Part shown: one piece after another, positions 35,296 through 47,037 of the stretch | Layout: each line of letters opens with the position of its first letter | How positions within the stretch are numbered: the first letter of the stretch is position 1 | DNA from: Microstegium vimineum | Lineage: Eukaryota > Streptophyta > Magnoliopsida > Poales > Poaceae | Assembly (NCBI GenBank): GCA_022036555.1 | Contig: CM039122.1 | Location: forward strand, 3,619,043 to 3,683,042 | Reading direction: 5' to 3' | DNA length: 64,000 nt | The notes under the pieces: generated by a model | The model's database searches: none | Told to the model about the DNA's origin: nothing | What the model saw: only the letters and a program-made list of their open reading frames with translations | Translations under genes and position numbers: made by a program

Positions 35296-35858
35296 TACCA
35301 TACTACGCATTAAAATTGTATACGAGAGAGTCCCATGAACACAAGCTGTATTTTTAGTTCACCAGCTGGCCTCACATTGAAAGCGACTCCCCTGGAAATT
35401 GACCCCCTTTAGTTGAGTTTTTCAATCTCCTTTTGCTTTTGAAAAACCAAAAGTCAACCTGGTCCAAAAGGCACAATTACTTTTACCCAAAAGTTGTTTT
35501 TGCTGTAGTACCAAACTGAAAGCACCCCTCCCCCTTCTTTGAGCTGCTTTTGATGCCCAAAATTACCCACCTGCCACTCTTTATGTGTATACCGGTTCGT
35601 TTCTTTCTTTTCTTTACCCGTCCCCGTCATCTTCCCGTCCTCTTCCTCTCCGCTCCAAGGACCACGGGCGGTGCGGCCTCCTCGCTACCCCCGCGCGTGC
35701 TCGCCTCAGCAGCCGCCCCTCACTCGCCCCACCTCCGGCCGCCTCCACCATGCCCGCAAGCCCCCTGCTCCCCTGCGCTCCCCTCCGATTCCCACTCAAT
35801 TGCGCTCGGTCCCCGCTCCACCGTGCGGCGGTGCGGCTCCGGCGAGCCCGCTCCCATG

Positions 35859-36401
35859 CGCGCAGCTAAGCCTGAGCAAAATACCCGATAACCATTACCC
35901 GAACCCGAATTACCCGAACCCGGACCCGAATTACCCGAACCTGAGGTACCCGATCCTAAATTCGGATAGTGATTTTGATTACCCGAAATTAGTTCGGGTA
36001 ATTCGGGTAATATCTTCCGGTACCCAAACTACCCGAACTACCCAAAGTTTTGTATTTGTTTTTATATTTATCATGTATTTTTAGTTGAACACTTGAACTT
36101 ATCACTTTATTAAAATATAATTCTGTCTTCTTGAATGAATGACTATAATATATTATTCTCTATAAATTATTGTTAAAATTCTATACATTTGGTGCTGAAA
36201 TTATGTATAAAATGGTACTAAATTTTTATTTAGTTTGTTGATTTCTATAAATTCGGGTATGTAGGGTATTACCCGAACCCGAACCTAAATTATCGGGTAC
36301 CCGAAATTGCGGGTAGTGTTTTTTTTATAATATCGGGTAGCAGCTTTCATTACCCGACCCGAAAAAAAAGGGTAACCCGAACGCTCAGGCTGACGCGCAG
36401 C
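35859..36401. mobile_element. hAT-type non-autonomous element in OSC-1 intron 1, with 8-bp TSD
   Basis: The element is 35867-36393 (527 bp). Its ends TAAGCCTGAGC and GCTCAGGCTGA are inverted repeats, flanked by identical CGCGCAGC (35859-35866 and 36394-36401). Eight-base duplications and CTGAGC-type ends fit hAT. Both flanks inside hold clusters of ACCCGAA / TTCGGGT motifs, in opposite orientations left and right, like the subterminal transposase-binding repeats of this superfamily. There is no coding capacity. Confidence 0.88.
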
Positions 36402-37148
36402 GGCACTCCGCTACCCTGCTCTCGGTCCCCCATTCCCCCGTGCGGCGGACATAAGGAAACAAATGATAACTTGGGCCTCAATCTCCCCCCTGCTGCAAGG
36501 CCTGACGTGTACGCTTTGTTGCAAGCGGTCGATAAATCCTTTAGCCGTGATCTCCTTGATTAGTTACCTTAGCGGTGATCTCCTTGTTTAGCTAGAAACA
36601 CGCATGTAGGCACTTGGGGTAATGCTTATATTTTAATTCTTGCTTAGAAATTTAAATAATCTCAATTCATTCTTTTTTGAACATCTTGATCCTTTGAGTA
36701 GCGTCGAATGTGCCAAGTAAGAGGGTGGACCCAATGGGTAGTTTAGGTAGGCCTAGGACTACCTGGAGTTTATTTTAGTATTGTGTTCGGTCCATGAAAA
36801 TTTGGCTCATCTCTTCTTTTTCAAATGGAGGGGGGAAACCGGAGCGGGGAAGGAGGGTGGCAGGCATTACGAGAGCGGGTAGCGATCGGCAGGACGGAAG
36901 GCACCCACCTGGATGCGCATGAGGAGGTCGGCGCTGTGCTTGTGCTTGAGTTGGCGCCTGGTGTCGACGAAGGCCCGGCGCGCGGCGTCGACGGCGGGGT
37001 CGGGGTCGGCGGCGGCGTCGAACTCCCAGACCTGGCGGCCGACGTGTGTGTTCTTCGTGCGGAGCCAGGGGTCCCCGCCTCCCTCCGCGATCCGCAGGCG
37101 CCACATCGCCCCGCGTCGTCCCTCTCCTCAAATGCGGCGGGTGCTCCT

Positions 37149-37173
37149 CGTGGCGTGGCGTGGCGTGGCGTGG
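37149..37173 (-). repeat. Five CGTGG units upstream of the OSC-1 start
   Basis: A short perfect pentanucleotide array, 43 bp upstream of the ATG, probably in the 5' leader. A regulatory role is not implied by the sequence alone. Confidence 0.7.
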
Positions 37174-37458
37174 CTGGTCTCCCTGGAGGCCGGGATCCCC
37201 CTGTGTGGAGTCTTCCTCTGCCTGCTCTGCGCTGCGCCTCGACGGCCTCGTGAGTCCAGAGCTGGGCGGCTGGCTGGGGTTTGGAGCCTGCAGGGGATTT
37301 TATTTTGAATTTTGGTGAGGTTTGGAAAGCAGCTTTGCATTCCCTGTGCGTCGTGGCGGGAATCGTCTCGTGCCGCGCATGTGCCGATCCCACTGAAAAT
37401 GTCCCTGTCACACCCTGTGTCTCCTGCCGTAAAAAATAAAATAAAAAATATTCCCATC

Positions 37459-37668
37459 ATCCTAAATTACAAGACATTTTAAAAATTTTAAAATATCATC
37501 TTAAATTTGATTAAGTTTATATAATACTAATATAATAACATTTCTAATATTAACTAAGCATCGTTAGATTTTTCATCAATTATATTTTCATATAATAATA
37601 TCATAAATCTTTATAATTTTGGTTTCTCCATGATTCTTGAAATGACTTATAATTTAGAACTGAGGATT
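37459..37668. mobile_element. A/T-rich MITE upstream of OSC-1
   Basis: Inverted ends CTAAATTACAAGACATTTT and, at the right, the complement CTAAATTATAAGTCATTTC, about 210 bp apart. The pattern is that of a degenerate Stowaway-type MITE with a worn outer tip. It lies 350-560 bp upstream of the OSC-1 ATG and could touch its promoter. Confidence 0.6.
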
Positions 37669-37787
37669 CAATATAATTCATATGAATGATGTTTATAAAT
37701 TTATTTAGATTTAGAATTGTGCTTATAAAATGATAATTACATTATTTTTAGAACCGGCAGTACTTTTTTTTACTTTTCATAACAAAA

Positions 37788-38650
37788 TGTCATTACGCTA
37801 GCAAGATTTTCTGTGGCGGTCAAAAAATCTTTATCGCAGAGAGCAATGACATCCGTTGCGATGACAAGGCCACGGTAAATGGTTGCATCTGTCATAGCGG
37901 TCGTCAGCGTCCGCTGCGAAAAAAGGATTGACCGCAACGAGCACCCTACAACGGCCGTCACGATAAATCATTCCAATTTTTTTTTAAAAAAATAAAAAAT
38001 ACCTAGGACAGGCCCGCACAGCCCATCCACGCCGCTTGGCTGGATCTGGAGCCGGCTGGCCGGATCCACGAGGTGGCGGAGGGAGGTCGACGCGTAGGAC
38101 GGAGGGCCCCGTCGCGCCCCGCCTTGCTCGCGCTACGCGCCCGTGCCGCTGCGCCTTGCCCTCGCCGCGCGCCACTTCGCTAGGACCTGAGGGAGAGAGG
38201 CATGGAAGATAGGGGGAGAGAGAGAGGCGGCTGAGACAGGAAGAGATACGAAAACCTAACTCCCTGTATTTATATTGAAGACGCACTATTGGGCCTCGGA
38301 TGAGCCTGTTGGGCATCAACAGTTTTAGAGGCGGACGTTTGTTTTTACCCGTTGTGGTAAATCGATTTACCGTAGCGGACACCTTAGAATGTATGCTGCG
38401 TTAAATTGATTTACCGCAGCGGGCTTCTTAAGATGTCTGTTGCGGTAAATACCCTATTTACCGCAGCGAACACTTTAGAATGTCTGCTGCGGTAAATCGA
38501 TTTATCGCGACGGGTAAAAATGTCCGCCACAATAAATAAAAAAATACCTGTTGTGTTAAATCGTTTGATTTTCTGCAGCGGGCAAAACTATTGTCCGTCA
38601 CGGAGGGTATTTAGGCAACGCTGCAGAAGCTCAATTTTGATGTAGTGTGT
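37788..38650. mobile_element. Small non-autonomous CACTA element, with 3-bp TSD
   Basis: The body is 37791-38647 (857 bp), flanked by TGT (37788-37790 and 38648-38650). The right end is ...GATGTAGTG (complement CACTACATC). The left end is CATTACGC, so one CACTA base is changed. Subterminal repeats based on GCTGCGGTAAATCGATTTACC fill both sides (37800-37970 and 38330-38620). The GC-rich middle (37990-38200) has no gene I can support. Three-base duplications and CACTA ends define En/Spm elements. Confidence 0.82.
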
Positions 38651-38717
38651 GACGTCATGCTACCATGTTGTGGCTTCTTCTTATACCTAATCAAGGTGAG
38701 CCTCTCTGCTTATCGAG

Positions 38718-38971
38718 TACTCCCTTCGTCCCTGAAATAAATAGGTTTCTGAAGTTGTCCTAAATCAATTTTTTGAACTTTGACTAAATTTATAGAAAAA
38801 ACAATAAAAAATTATGGTATCAAATTAGTCCATTAGATTTATCATATAACATATTTTCATATGGTGCTCATTTTAAGTCATAGACGTTGTTATATTTTTC
38901 TATAAAGTTAGTTAAAATTAAAAAAAATTGAGTGACACGGATTCCAGAAACTTTCAGAGACAGAGGGATGT
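38718..38971. mobile_element. Stowaway-type MITE
   Basis: The left end is TA then CTCCCTTCGTCCCTGAAAT (38720). The right end TTTCAGAGACAGAGGGA is its inverted match, about 250 bp apart. These are the standard grass Stowaway (Tc1/mariner) ends. The right TA is mutated to TG. Between 38972 and 39795 I see nothing recognisable. Confidence 0.75.
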
Positions 38972-39824
38972 TCGATGAAAAATACCCATGAATTTAAAAG
39001 GGCCAAACCATTGTTTGATTTGTTTTTTCTAGAGCTTATGAGTAAGACGGGGAAGAGTTCTTTTTTGTTCGGTCGTTATACTTCTCATTCAGTATCTATT
39101 TCTATTTTTTTTTCTAGTTCCTATACCTCCAATTAGTTTATGATGATGATAGTGACAGACGACAAAATGTCACTAGAGTTCATTATAGAATGTCACTAAT
39201 AAAATCAATCCATGATACTCATTATAGCTTAGCATCACTGCAGATGGTATCCCCGTTTTAAAAGATGTACGAGGTTTACGATAGATATGAAGGGACAAAG
39301 GGAGTACACGGAAGTTCAGCTCCTTTGATATAGCTTCCTGTGATGGCAGGTTGCCCTCAGTGGCATTGTCAAATCTCTGAGCTGCGGACCAAAAACAACA
39401 ATAATAATAAACAAAAGAAAAGAAATTGTAAGCACAGTTACGCGAGTTCACAGCTAAGAGAGGTGTGACTTGTGAGAGTATCTCATCGCTAGCACAGTTA
39501 CTCGATCTCCCTCCTCTGTGATTTCACCACCGTAGACGCCCTCAGTGAAATGGGCCATCCAACTCCATTCGAGTTATTTCTATTGTTACGTTAACTTAAC
39601 TCAATGTATGCCGCAAAAAAAGGTTTCAAAAGCTACCGGGTTGATTACTTGTGAGTTGTGATACACACGACCAATGCCCATTGCTTCTCGAATAATCATT
39701 AAAGGGTTGCCTATTTCACCCTATGGAGTAACAAGAGTGTGGCCATCCGAAATTCCATAAGGAAATGAAGGCTCAGACCAATGGGTAGGACAAATTAACA
39801 CTACTGTAGAAACTCAAATCAGTG

Positions 39825-40068
39825 CCGGTTCAAAACCCCTCTTTCAGTGGCGGTTTTTGAACCGGCACAACCACTTCGACAGTGATGAGGCCATGTCATC
39901 ACTGTCGGTTATGTCAAACCGGCAGTGATGGCTCAAGCATCACTGTCGGTTCATGTTACAAACCGGCAGTGATGCTTGAACCATCACTGCCGGTTTATGT
40001 CACCAACCGACAGTGAAGGTAGGCATATCACTGTCGGTTTTAATTGAACCGATAGTGATATTATTTTT
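39825..40068. repeat. CACTA left subterminal repeats
   Basis: About nine copies of a GTGCCGGTT / AACCGGCAGTGATG-type unit in alternating orientation. By analogy with En/Spm these would be transposase-binding sites. Confidence 0.85.
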
Positions 40069-40103
40069 TAAATTTACATTTATTAATTGTTTTATTTTCA
40101 TTT

Positions 40104-40126
40104 GGGGTTTAGGGTTTAGGGTTTAT
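40104..40126. repeat. Short telomere-like TTTAGGG run
   Basis: Three TTTAGGG-like units (GGTTTAGGGTTTAGGGTTTA) just inside the left subterminal repeats of the CACTA. Far too short for a telomere; likely part of the transposon. Confidence 0.75.
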
Positions 40127-40557
40127 GGTAGAGGTGGTGGGGTGGGAGGTCGTGGAGGTATTTGTTATCGAACCATTTGATATCGATGTGAATTGAATGT
40201 GGTTGTGGACCAGCGACAATACAAACCCATCACACATTTATAATAATTATTACAAAACATCCAAACAAAACTTAAAGTATCGAATTAATTGTCGCATTAC
40301 AATAACTTTTCGAGGCGGTCTTTTCCGTAGTTCTTCTTGAAGTCCTGACTCTTCGCAATGGCTAGAGATCTTTCCCTGTACACTATCTCGTCCAGAATAA
40401 GAGCCGCTATCTCCTCTTAAAATCCTTTTATCTCAAAATCTAGCAACATGTTGTGCTTGTGTTCTTTGCATTGTAAATTGATACAAGATGATATTGAGAT
40501 GCACATACGTAAGACAAAACAATAGAATTAAAATGAGATGCCTACGTACCATGGAAT

Positions 40558-42692
40558 CTCCTTTCCCCATCACATAGAATCCGCATTCGTTGTTCCCCAT
40601 TGGTTGATCTAGGGTCCTGACTCCCTTCATATACTGCACTTTGAATGAGGCTCTCCATTTCTTTTGTATCCTAGGCTCCACATTTCTCCAATCAGGTAAC
40701 GCTTTCATTCTACGTGATAATGTAAATGAAGTGTGAAGGTTGAGGACATTAATTACAATATCATATGTGATTGAAAAGTGTTGTGATATTGGGTTCACTT
40801 ACTTATTTAGCACTGTGACTAGGGGGGCGATAAGCTTAAGTGGCTTCTTCCTTGAGTCCCACACCTCTATAGTTGAATCTTTAAGACTTATATATACGAG
40901 GACGTAATGGTTGCTACAATCACAAAGTCCATGTTATTGAATGACATATCAAGAAAAAATACTTAAGTAAGGGTCAAGAACACATACTCGCAATTGTAGG
41001 TTAGCAGTGTGTTTGATTTCTGGACTGAGAACATTCTTTCAAACTCAATCTTCAAACTTTGTGATACATATGGATCTGTGAGACCGGCTTTGCATGTTGT
41101 CTCATTTACAAAGATGGGGTCCAAGAAGTCAAAATTGCTCTTTCGTTGTTTAAGGTATAATTTTGTCGTACACCTGCAAAATAAACATGGATATATTCAA
41201 ATGTAGATCACGTAGTTTATTATAACATTGTTAGGGTATGGTACTTACAGAGTCCATAACATCATAATTTGCGCATCCAGTGAGCGCCGTTGAAAGAGTT
41301 GAAAGGGGTCTTCATAATAAATAGTATGCACGACTTCTTTAGGATGATTAAAAACCATATAGGAAGGGATGCATACTTCAAAGGTTGCATTTTTGTCTTT
41401 GTTGTTGTTACTATCTATGATATAATAATCATGTAACTGTCGCATGTTTGTTGGCAAATCTCTATACTCTTGTTGGCTCGCAATCATAGGCTTGCCTAGT
41501 TCAAACTTGTATACAACTGTGACGTTTTGAAATTCGGTTTTTCCGAAATAGAGATTCTCTTCCTCCTCCATGCTTATGTTCATGGTAGCGCACAGATTCT
41601 ATATGTTTAGCACCTCAAAGGTGTGTAATTCTCTAGCTCTTTCTTGATTACCTAGAATTTTGCTTGTCCTTTCAAATTGGCTCGGTTTCTCAGGTATATA
41701 AGCCAATCGTGCAAACAAGGCAAGTTGGGCGACCTTTTCTGCAATCTGAACTTATAGAATATCATCCATAGTCGGCGTTGCGCTGGCTTCCGCCTTTTAC
41801 TAGTCGTCTTGGGATCTTTACAAACCGAAGCTGATGACCTCTTATGATGCGAAGTTGAACCTGATCTAGCGCTAGGCCATCGAGATCCCAGTGCTGAGGA
41901 CTTTGAAGCTTGTGGTGGAGGAGGAGGAGGAGGAGTCTTCTCCTTTGGCGGTGGAGGAGTCTTCTCCTTTGATGGTGGAGGAGGTGTCGGTGGATCTTGA
42001 CGAGGAGAGAAAACTCTTCGCGGAGGCGACCAAGATGATTCATTGTCATCCTCATCATCCGAAGATGGCTGGTCATCTAGTTTGATGAAGCGTTTGCGCC
42101 AGGTGACATGAGTGCCCAAGTTGTGAACTAGATGCGGCCTATCTTCCTCCACTAGGAAATCAATATGTATCTTATTGTACTTCTTGTCCAAGATCTTATC
42201 AATGCTGACCCTGGCATACCCGAGTGGCGCTAGCTTGCCATGAATGATGTTCTCTCCTCTAGGAAATGCTTGTCCGACCGCCACCTTGTCTTTGGTCCAC
42301 TACTGACGGATGCACAACCTGACATTCACAGGTTCTTTGATATCGTCCACCGGATGAGGAGCATTGATCTCTTCATCGTCAGGCACAGGGGTTGAGCCAC
42401 AGCTACTGCGGCCCTTGCCGAGCACTGGGCTATTCAAAGTCGGGATTGCATGCGGTCCTTGACTCGAACACATGGTTTGCATAGCGCTCGCCACTTGAGC
42501 AGCTATTTGTGCTTCCATGTTTTGTTCTAGCTCTTGTCGCATCCTTTGTAACTCCTCTTCTCTTTGCGTTCTAGCCCTCGCCCAGCTCCTATAGGAAGCG
42601 GATTCACCTTCAAATGCTTTCTCCCAAGGAATTACCCTGGCTCCTCTAGTGCGTCCGGGCTGCTCCTTGTTTCCAAGTGCTTGCGTGAGCAC
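40558..42692 (-). pseudogene. CACTA-borne gene with Ulp1-like cysteine protease domain
   Basis: Minus-strand exons, approximate: 42692-41652 (coiled Arg/Glu-rich segment REEELQRMRQELEQN, then a Pro/Lys-rich region KEKTPPPPKEKTPPPP), 41583-41245, 41175-40990, 40930-40800 and 40708-40558. The last exons hold a C48 (Ulp1/SUMO-protease-like) catalytic set: His in SNHYVLVYI, Asp in VEVWDS-type text (IEVWDSRKK), and Gln/Cys in QPMGNNECGFYVM. Such domains are often carried by grass CACTA elements. An in-frame TAG (about 42300) sits between CIRQ and WTKDKVAVGQ, so it is probably inactive. Exon edges are by eye. Confidence 0.75.
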
Positions 42693-43094
42693 GTCATTTT
42701 CTCTATCAGTCTTTCATCCCTTGCTGGTTGTCATCGTCTCCTTGGTCACGTTCAGCACCGCCACCACTAGTTGGATCATGTGGCGCTTCGGTCGCAGGGC
42801 GACGGGTGGTGAATCAACGCTTAATTGTCATGTTTCTGGACATGCATTTTGATTATTGGTATTAACTCATAGGTAGATAGACTCAGGCATTTCATTATTT
42901 AGACTCATGTCATAAGTCATGCTATACACAAATTGTGCTAAAAATATATACAAGAATATTGGTATTAGCTCATAGGTACAAGTCATGCTATGTCACAATA
43001 TAAAGCCATGTACATATGATATAACAAGAATTATACAAGATCTCTCTACATCTCTATCTCTCATAACAAGAATTATACAAGGATGATACAACAT

Positions 43095-43340
43095 CTCTCT
43101 ATTTAAAATAAAGAGATGATATCTATATATATATATCAATATGAATCATGCTATCAATATGAATCTCTATCTCTATCTCTCTCAATATGAATCATGCTAT
43201 CTCTCTATTTCAAATAAAGAGATGACATATATATATATATATCAATATGAATCATGCTATATCTCTATCTCTATCAATATGAATCATGCTATCTCTCTAT
43301 CTCTATATCTATCTCTTTCTATCTACTCTCTATATCTATC
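43095..43340. repeat. 106-bp tandem duplication with TCTATC microsatellite
   Basis: CTCTCTATTT...AAATAAAGAGATGA at 43095 recurs at 43201, each followed by a TA run and CAATATGAATCATGCTAT, which occurs five times in all. CTATCT repeats lie between. It is inside the CACTA, upstream of the Ulp1-like gene. The pyrimidine-rich run to 43460 continues it. Confidence 0.8.
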
Positions 43341-43499
43341 TCCTTCTTCCTCCTTCCTCCTTCCTCCCTTCTCCTTCGTGGAGCTTCCTCTCCTTGTCCT
43401 TCTCCCTCCTCCTTCCTCCCTCTCCCTCCTTCTTCCCTCTCCCCCTTCCTTTCCTCTCCATGCATGCCTAGCAACAACTAGCTAGCAGTCCTCCACTGT

Positions 43500-44065
43500 G
43501 GCATTTAGTCGAACACATTGGAGGCATGGCCATTGGAGCTCACCATAGAGGTCGGGGGCCGGATTCTGAGCTCTTGCGCTGTCGCGGGGGAGGTCCTGGG
43601 TGGCAATGAGGTCGGGCGGCAGCGTCGGGCGTCGAAGTGCTGCGAGGTCGGGGGAGGTCCTGCGCCATCGCGGGGAAGTCCGTGGGCGGTGGCGGGCTGT
43701 AGCGGCGCCGAGCACGAGCTGGGGCGGGGAGCAGCGGTGGCGTCGGGTGTCGAGGAGCGGCGACGGACAAGGGCTCGGGCGGCGTCAAGCGGCTACGTCT
43801 GGAGAACTGGCGCGCGTCTGAAAATTTCGGACGTGCGCCAGCGGTTATATACTTGGCCAAATCACTATCGGTTCTTCTTACAAACCGGCAGTGATGTACT
43901 CTATCACTACCGGTTTGTAATAGGAACCGGCAGTGATGTGGGCACATCAGTGTCGGTTGTTTTTACTCGACAGTGATGATAGGGCATCATTGCCAGTTGG
44001 TTATTAGAACCGGCAGTGATATAGGCACATCACTGCCGATTCCTTAGTAACCGGCAATGATATGT
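43500..44065 (-). repeat. GC-rich block plus internal subterminal-type repeats
   Basis: 43500-43850 is GC-rich, like the region just inside the ends of the small CACTA at 37990-38200. It is followed by 43858-44065, a cluster of the same AACCGGCAGTGAT / CACTGTCGGTT units as at the true ends. No CACTA tip or TSD is present at its outer side. On the minus strand the order 'repeats, GC-rich block, gene' looks like a buried element end. Confidence 0.75.
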
Positions 44066-44206
44066 GATTTTTTTAATTTTTGTCTTTGCTTTAGAATTCA
44101 AATTACTCCTGATTTTTTACTATAACTTGAAAGATTCCAAACATAGAAGTTGCATAATTTTTCATTCTCTACAACTTTTGCTGACGTAGCATATTCAAAT
44201 TCTTTT

Positions 44207-44556
44207 TAGTTTTTGAATTCCATTTTGAATTTGAATAAGGGTTTAAAATTCAATAACCCCCTTTCTAATTACTCTAAAAATTTGAATAGAAGTTGAAAAT
44301 CTTCCAAAATAGATTTTGCAAGTTTTGAGAAGCTCTACATTATTGCTTATACACTCAAGGTCTAATTATTTATAGTTTTTTAATTCCATTTTGAATTTGA
44401 ATAAGGGTTTTAAATTCAATTACCCCCTTTCTAATTACTCCAAAAAATTGAATAGAAGTTGAAAATGTTCCAAAATAGCTTTTGCTAGCTTTGAGGAGCT
44501 CTACATTAGTGCTTATACACTCAAGGTCTAATTATTTATAGTTTTTGAATTCCCTT
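44207..44556. repeat. 166-bp tandem repeat, two copies and a partial third
   Basis: Units begin TAGTTTTTGAATTCCATTTTG at 44207, 44373 and (partial) 44539. The spacing is exactly 166 bp. They lie between the internal repeat block and the TnpD-like gene. Confidence 0.8.
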
Positions 44557-44737
44557 TTGACATGGCATACATCAATCAACAACGTGGTACAACTCATCAA
44601 TCGATACAACTCCATATGATCTCAAATTCGATGCAAATTACTAAAACAACATTTCATTAAGGATTACATAGTTTATGATACTCTAACTATTCAAGGAATC
44701 ACAGTGCAGGCACGATGATGGCCTCAACATGATCACT

Positions 44738-47037
44738 CTAGAGGTAAGCAGGTTCGTCACCCTCTTCAAGGACATTTAGGGTAACGTCCGCCCCAAAAGG
44801 AGCCATTTCTTGATAACCTGTGTACTCTTCTTTGTCTGTCACTCCGTCGACACCGACAATCTTCCTTTTGCCTTGCAATACTACATGTAGTCTTCCATTT
44901 GTATTGTTATCCCTTGCATAGAAGATTTGCAAAACATCCTTTGCAAGGACGAAGGGGTCATCTCTGTATGCGGTCTTGGATAGATCAACGGTAGTGAACC
45001 CATCCTTGTCGGGGTTGATTTCATTCAGCCGGACCCACATACAATGGAAAAGAGCAACTTTCAACTGATGTCCATAGTCTAGCTCCCATATCTCATCTAT
45101 GAAACCATAGTATGTTGCCTCCACCGTGCCGTACTCATCGTGGGCGTCGAAACGAACACCACTATTTTGGTTGGTGCTCTTTCCGTCCTGTTTTTTGTGT
45201 AAAATGTAAAACCATTTATTTGATATCCTTGGTACATCATTAGCGTAGTCGAAGGTCCGGAGGCTAAGAGATCTAGCTGACATCCCGTCACCATTCCTAG
45301 CCTTTGGCGTCGAAACTAGTCACTGAATTCCTCCTTATGTTTTTTCTCAAGCCAAGCCTGTGACCTACCGATGTGCTTATTTTGCAGTAACTGCTTGTGC
45401 TCATCAATGTAGGCCATCACACCGTTGGCCTGCTGGAGAACATTGAAGTGTGCTTGTCTGAAGGAGACCACTTTGTCTATTTTGACAACTTTCTCACCTA
45501 TTGTTCCTTTGCCCCCTAGTCTTCCATTGTGATGAGATACTAGAACTCCGACCCGCTTGATGTCCAGATAATATGTGGAGAACTGAATAGCCTCCTCTGT
45601 TGACCATCCTTCTACCATGCTCCCTTCTGGACTGAATTTATTCCTAACATAGCGCCTAAAAACTTTCATCAGCCTCTCGAAAGGAAACATCTAGTGTAGG
45701 TACATTAGGCCAAGGGCTTTCATTTGATCCACAAGATGAACAAGTAGATGCACTGAAATGTCGAAGTAAGTCGGTGGGAAATGCATCTCAAGCCTGCATA
45801 GAATCTCGGCTATCTCCTGCTTCAGGTGGTCTAGCTTGCCCCCTTCAATGACCTTTTCAGAGATCGCGTTGAAGAACAAACACAACTTTATGATTGAAGC
45901 GCGAACCTTGTCATGGAGGATACCTCGCAGGGCAACTAGGAGCAGCTGAGTCATAATGACATGACAATCATGGGCCTTCATAGAACCATAGTTAAACTTA
46001 AGTTCTCTCATGTTAACTAGCCTCTTCGGGTTCCCACAGTAGCCACTCGGTACTTTGAGATCATTGAAGAAAGAAATAAGCATTTCTTTTTCCTCCTTTT
46101 CAGTGTCCATGATGCCACCGAAAGTTTCAAGTGGCTATCCTCAAGAGTTATTAGGTGCAACTCCTTCCTGAGGCCCAGGTGTTACATGTCCAAGCGTGTC
46201 GCGTGAGGATTCTTGCTTGTTCCCCCGGTGTTCATCAACGTGTTAAGTGTGTTACCGCACATATTTTTAGTTATGTGCATTGGATCAAGACGGTGACGCA
46301 CACTCAAAAGTGACCAATAAGGTGTACGTCGTTGAAACACACGTGGATTTTCTCAACCTCGAGGCCAATTGAGCAAATCATTTGCTTCGCTAGGTAAGTC
46401 GTCTTTTCTGCTAACTCGGTACCCTTCGGAAACAGTTTATGTAGTATACCTAAAAAGTTATCGAAGCCTTTATCACTCAACCCATTCATTGATTTGAACT
46501 CCAATAGCATGATGCTGACTTCCAGTTTGCTTATTGGGCAAGTCGGATACAATGGTGTTTTTGCATCCTTTCTCATGATATCCATCTTTTTCAACTGTGA
46601 AGCACTAAGAAATCCCCATGCACATCATGCAGAAGCTGTGAAATACCATCATTTTCCTTTGTGTCGTTAGCTAATGTATTCATAAACACATCATCATTGG
46701 TAGACACATGTTCTGTGTAATCATGAACAAGTAATAATGCATTCAGGGATACACTAGGCATGAGCACATCATCATTGCTTTCTTGTGCAACATTTTGACC
46801 AACCTCCCCATTCAAAGTCCAAATCGTGTAGTTTCTCATGAACCCCCTTGTGATCAAGTGCAAACGTATATGCTCCATGTCGCCCCATTTTCTCGTATTC
46901 TTGCAGTCTTTGCATGGATAGAATACAAGATGTGAGTCCCCAGCATTAGCTCTAGCTCGCTTGATGAATTCGTCGATGCCCGTCAAGTACTGTGGGGCTG
47001 TACATGACAGATCGTACATCCACCCTCGAGCCATGTC
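44738..47037 (-). pseudogene. CACTA TnpD-like transposase, catalytic core deleted
   Basis: Minus-strand order: a transposase-associated N-terminal domain from MARGWMYDLSC (47037) with YPCKDCKNTRKW; a frame break near 46600; the start of the tnp2 domain (TPLYPTCPISKLEVSIMLL, 46570-46304); then, after a join near 46305-46330, the end of tnp2 (HRLDPMHITKNMCGNTL, about 46270), SHDCHV-like AHDCHVIMTQLL, the DUF4218-type MHFPPTYFDISVHLLVHLVDQ region cut by TAG (45691-45693), and the DUF4216-type segment (YYGFIDEIWELDYGHQL, 45283-44738). A full tnp2 core is several hundred residues; here it is missing, so no active transposase can be made. Confidence 0.88.

Larger units (their letters stand above)
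12717..37106 (-). pseudogene. OSC-1: oxidosqualene cyclase (triterpene/sterol synthase), frameshifted
   Basis: Eighteen exons on the minus strand: 36909-37106, 34513-34698, 34122-34211, 33854-34048, 33679-33763, 33161-33327, 23015-23203, 22111-22224, 21833-21955, 21628-21750, 15207-15305, 14894-14950, 14530-14576, 14307-14450, 14013-14189, 13591-13671, 13132-13215, 12717-12836. OSCs cyclise 2,3-oxidosqualene to sterol or triterpene skeletons on ER membranes. Motifs: MWRLRIAEGG start, MWCHCR (residues 254-259), GYNGSQLW (409-416), SDCTAV around the proton-donor Asp 483, and FPIWALGEYRCRVL near the end. With one base restored the length would be 759, the family norm. A one-base deletion in exon 15 gives TAA at 14066-14068, after residue 646. 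Exon 3 uses a GC donor. Transposons inflate introns 6 (about 10 kb) and 10 (6.3 kb). Product cannot be predicted. Confidence 0.93.
33161..37106 (-). pseudogene. OSC-1 exons 1-6 (residues 1-307)
   Basis: These exons are open and in phase (198, 186, 90, 195, 85 and 167 bp). The start is the ATG at 37106, giving MWRLRIAEGGGDPWL, the standard plant OSC N-terminus. Exon 2 holds the FAKENPLELDLP segment and exon 4 the first QW-type repeat (NEDGGWGLHIEGPSTMFGS). Exons 5-6 encode GRMWCHCRMVYLPM. His 257 in this motif is typical of cycloartenol synthases, while beta-amyrin synthases have Tyr. The intron after exon 3 begins GC (CATCAG then GCAAGG), the well-known minor GC-AG class. Five CGTGG units (37149-37173) lie in the 5' leader. 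I see no convincing TATA box upstream. Confidence 0.9.

Noticed and set aside
35550..35891. GC-rich frame upstream of the hAT element as an OSC-1 exon or separate gene
   Set aside because: OSC-1 exons 1 and 2 join exactly without it, the hAT insertion interrupts it, and no domain is recognisable.
40104..40126. Interstitial telomere
   Set aside because: There are only about three units, and they lie inside a bounded CACTA element.
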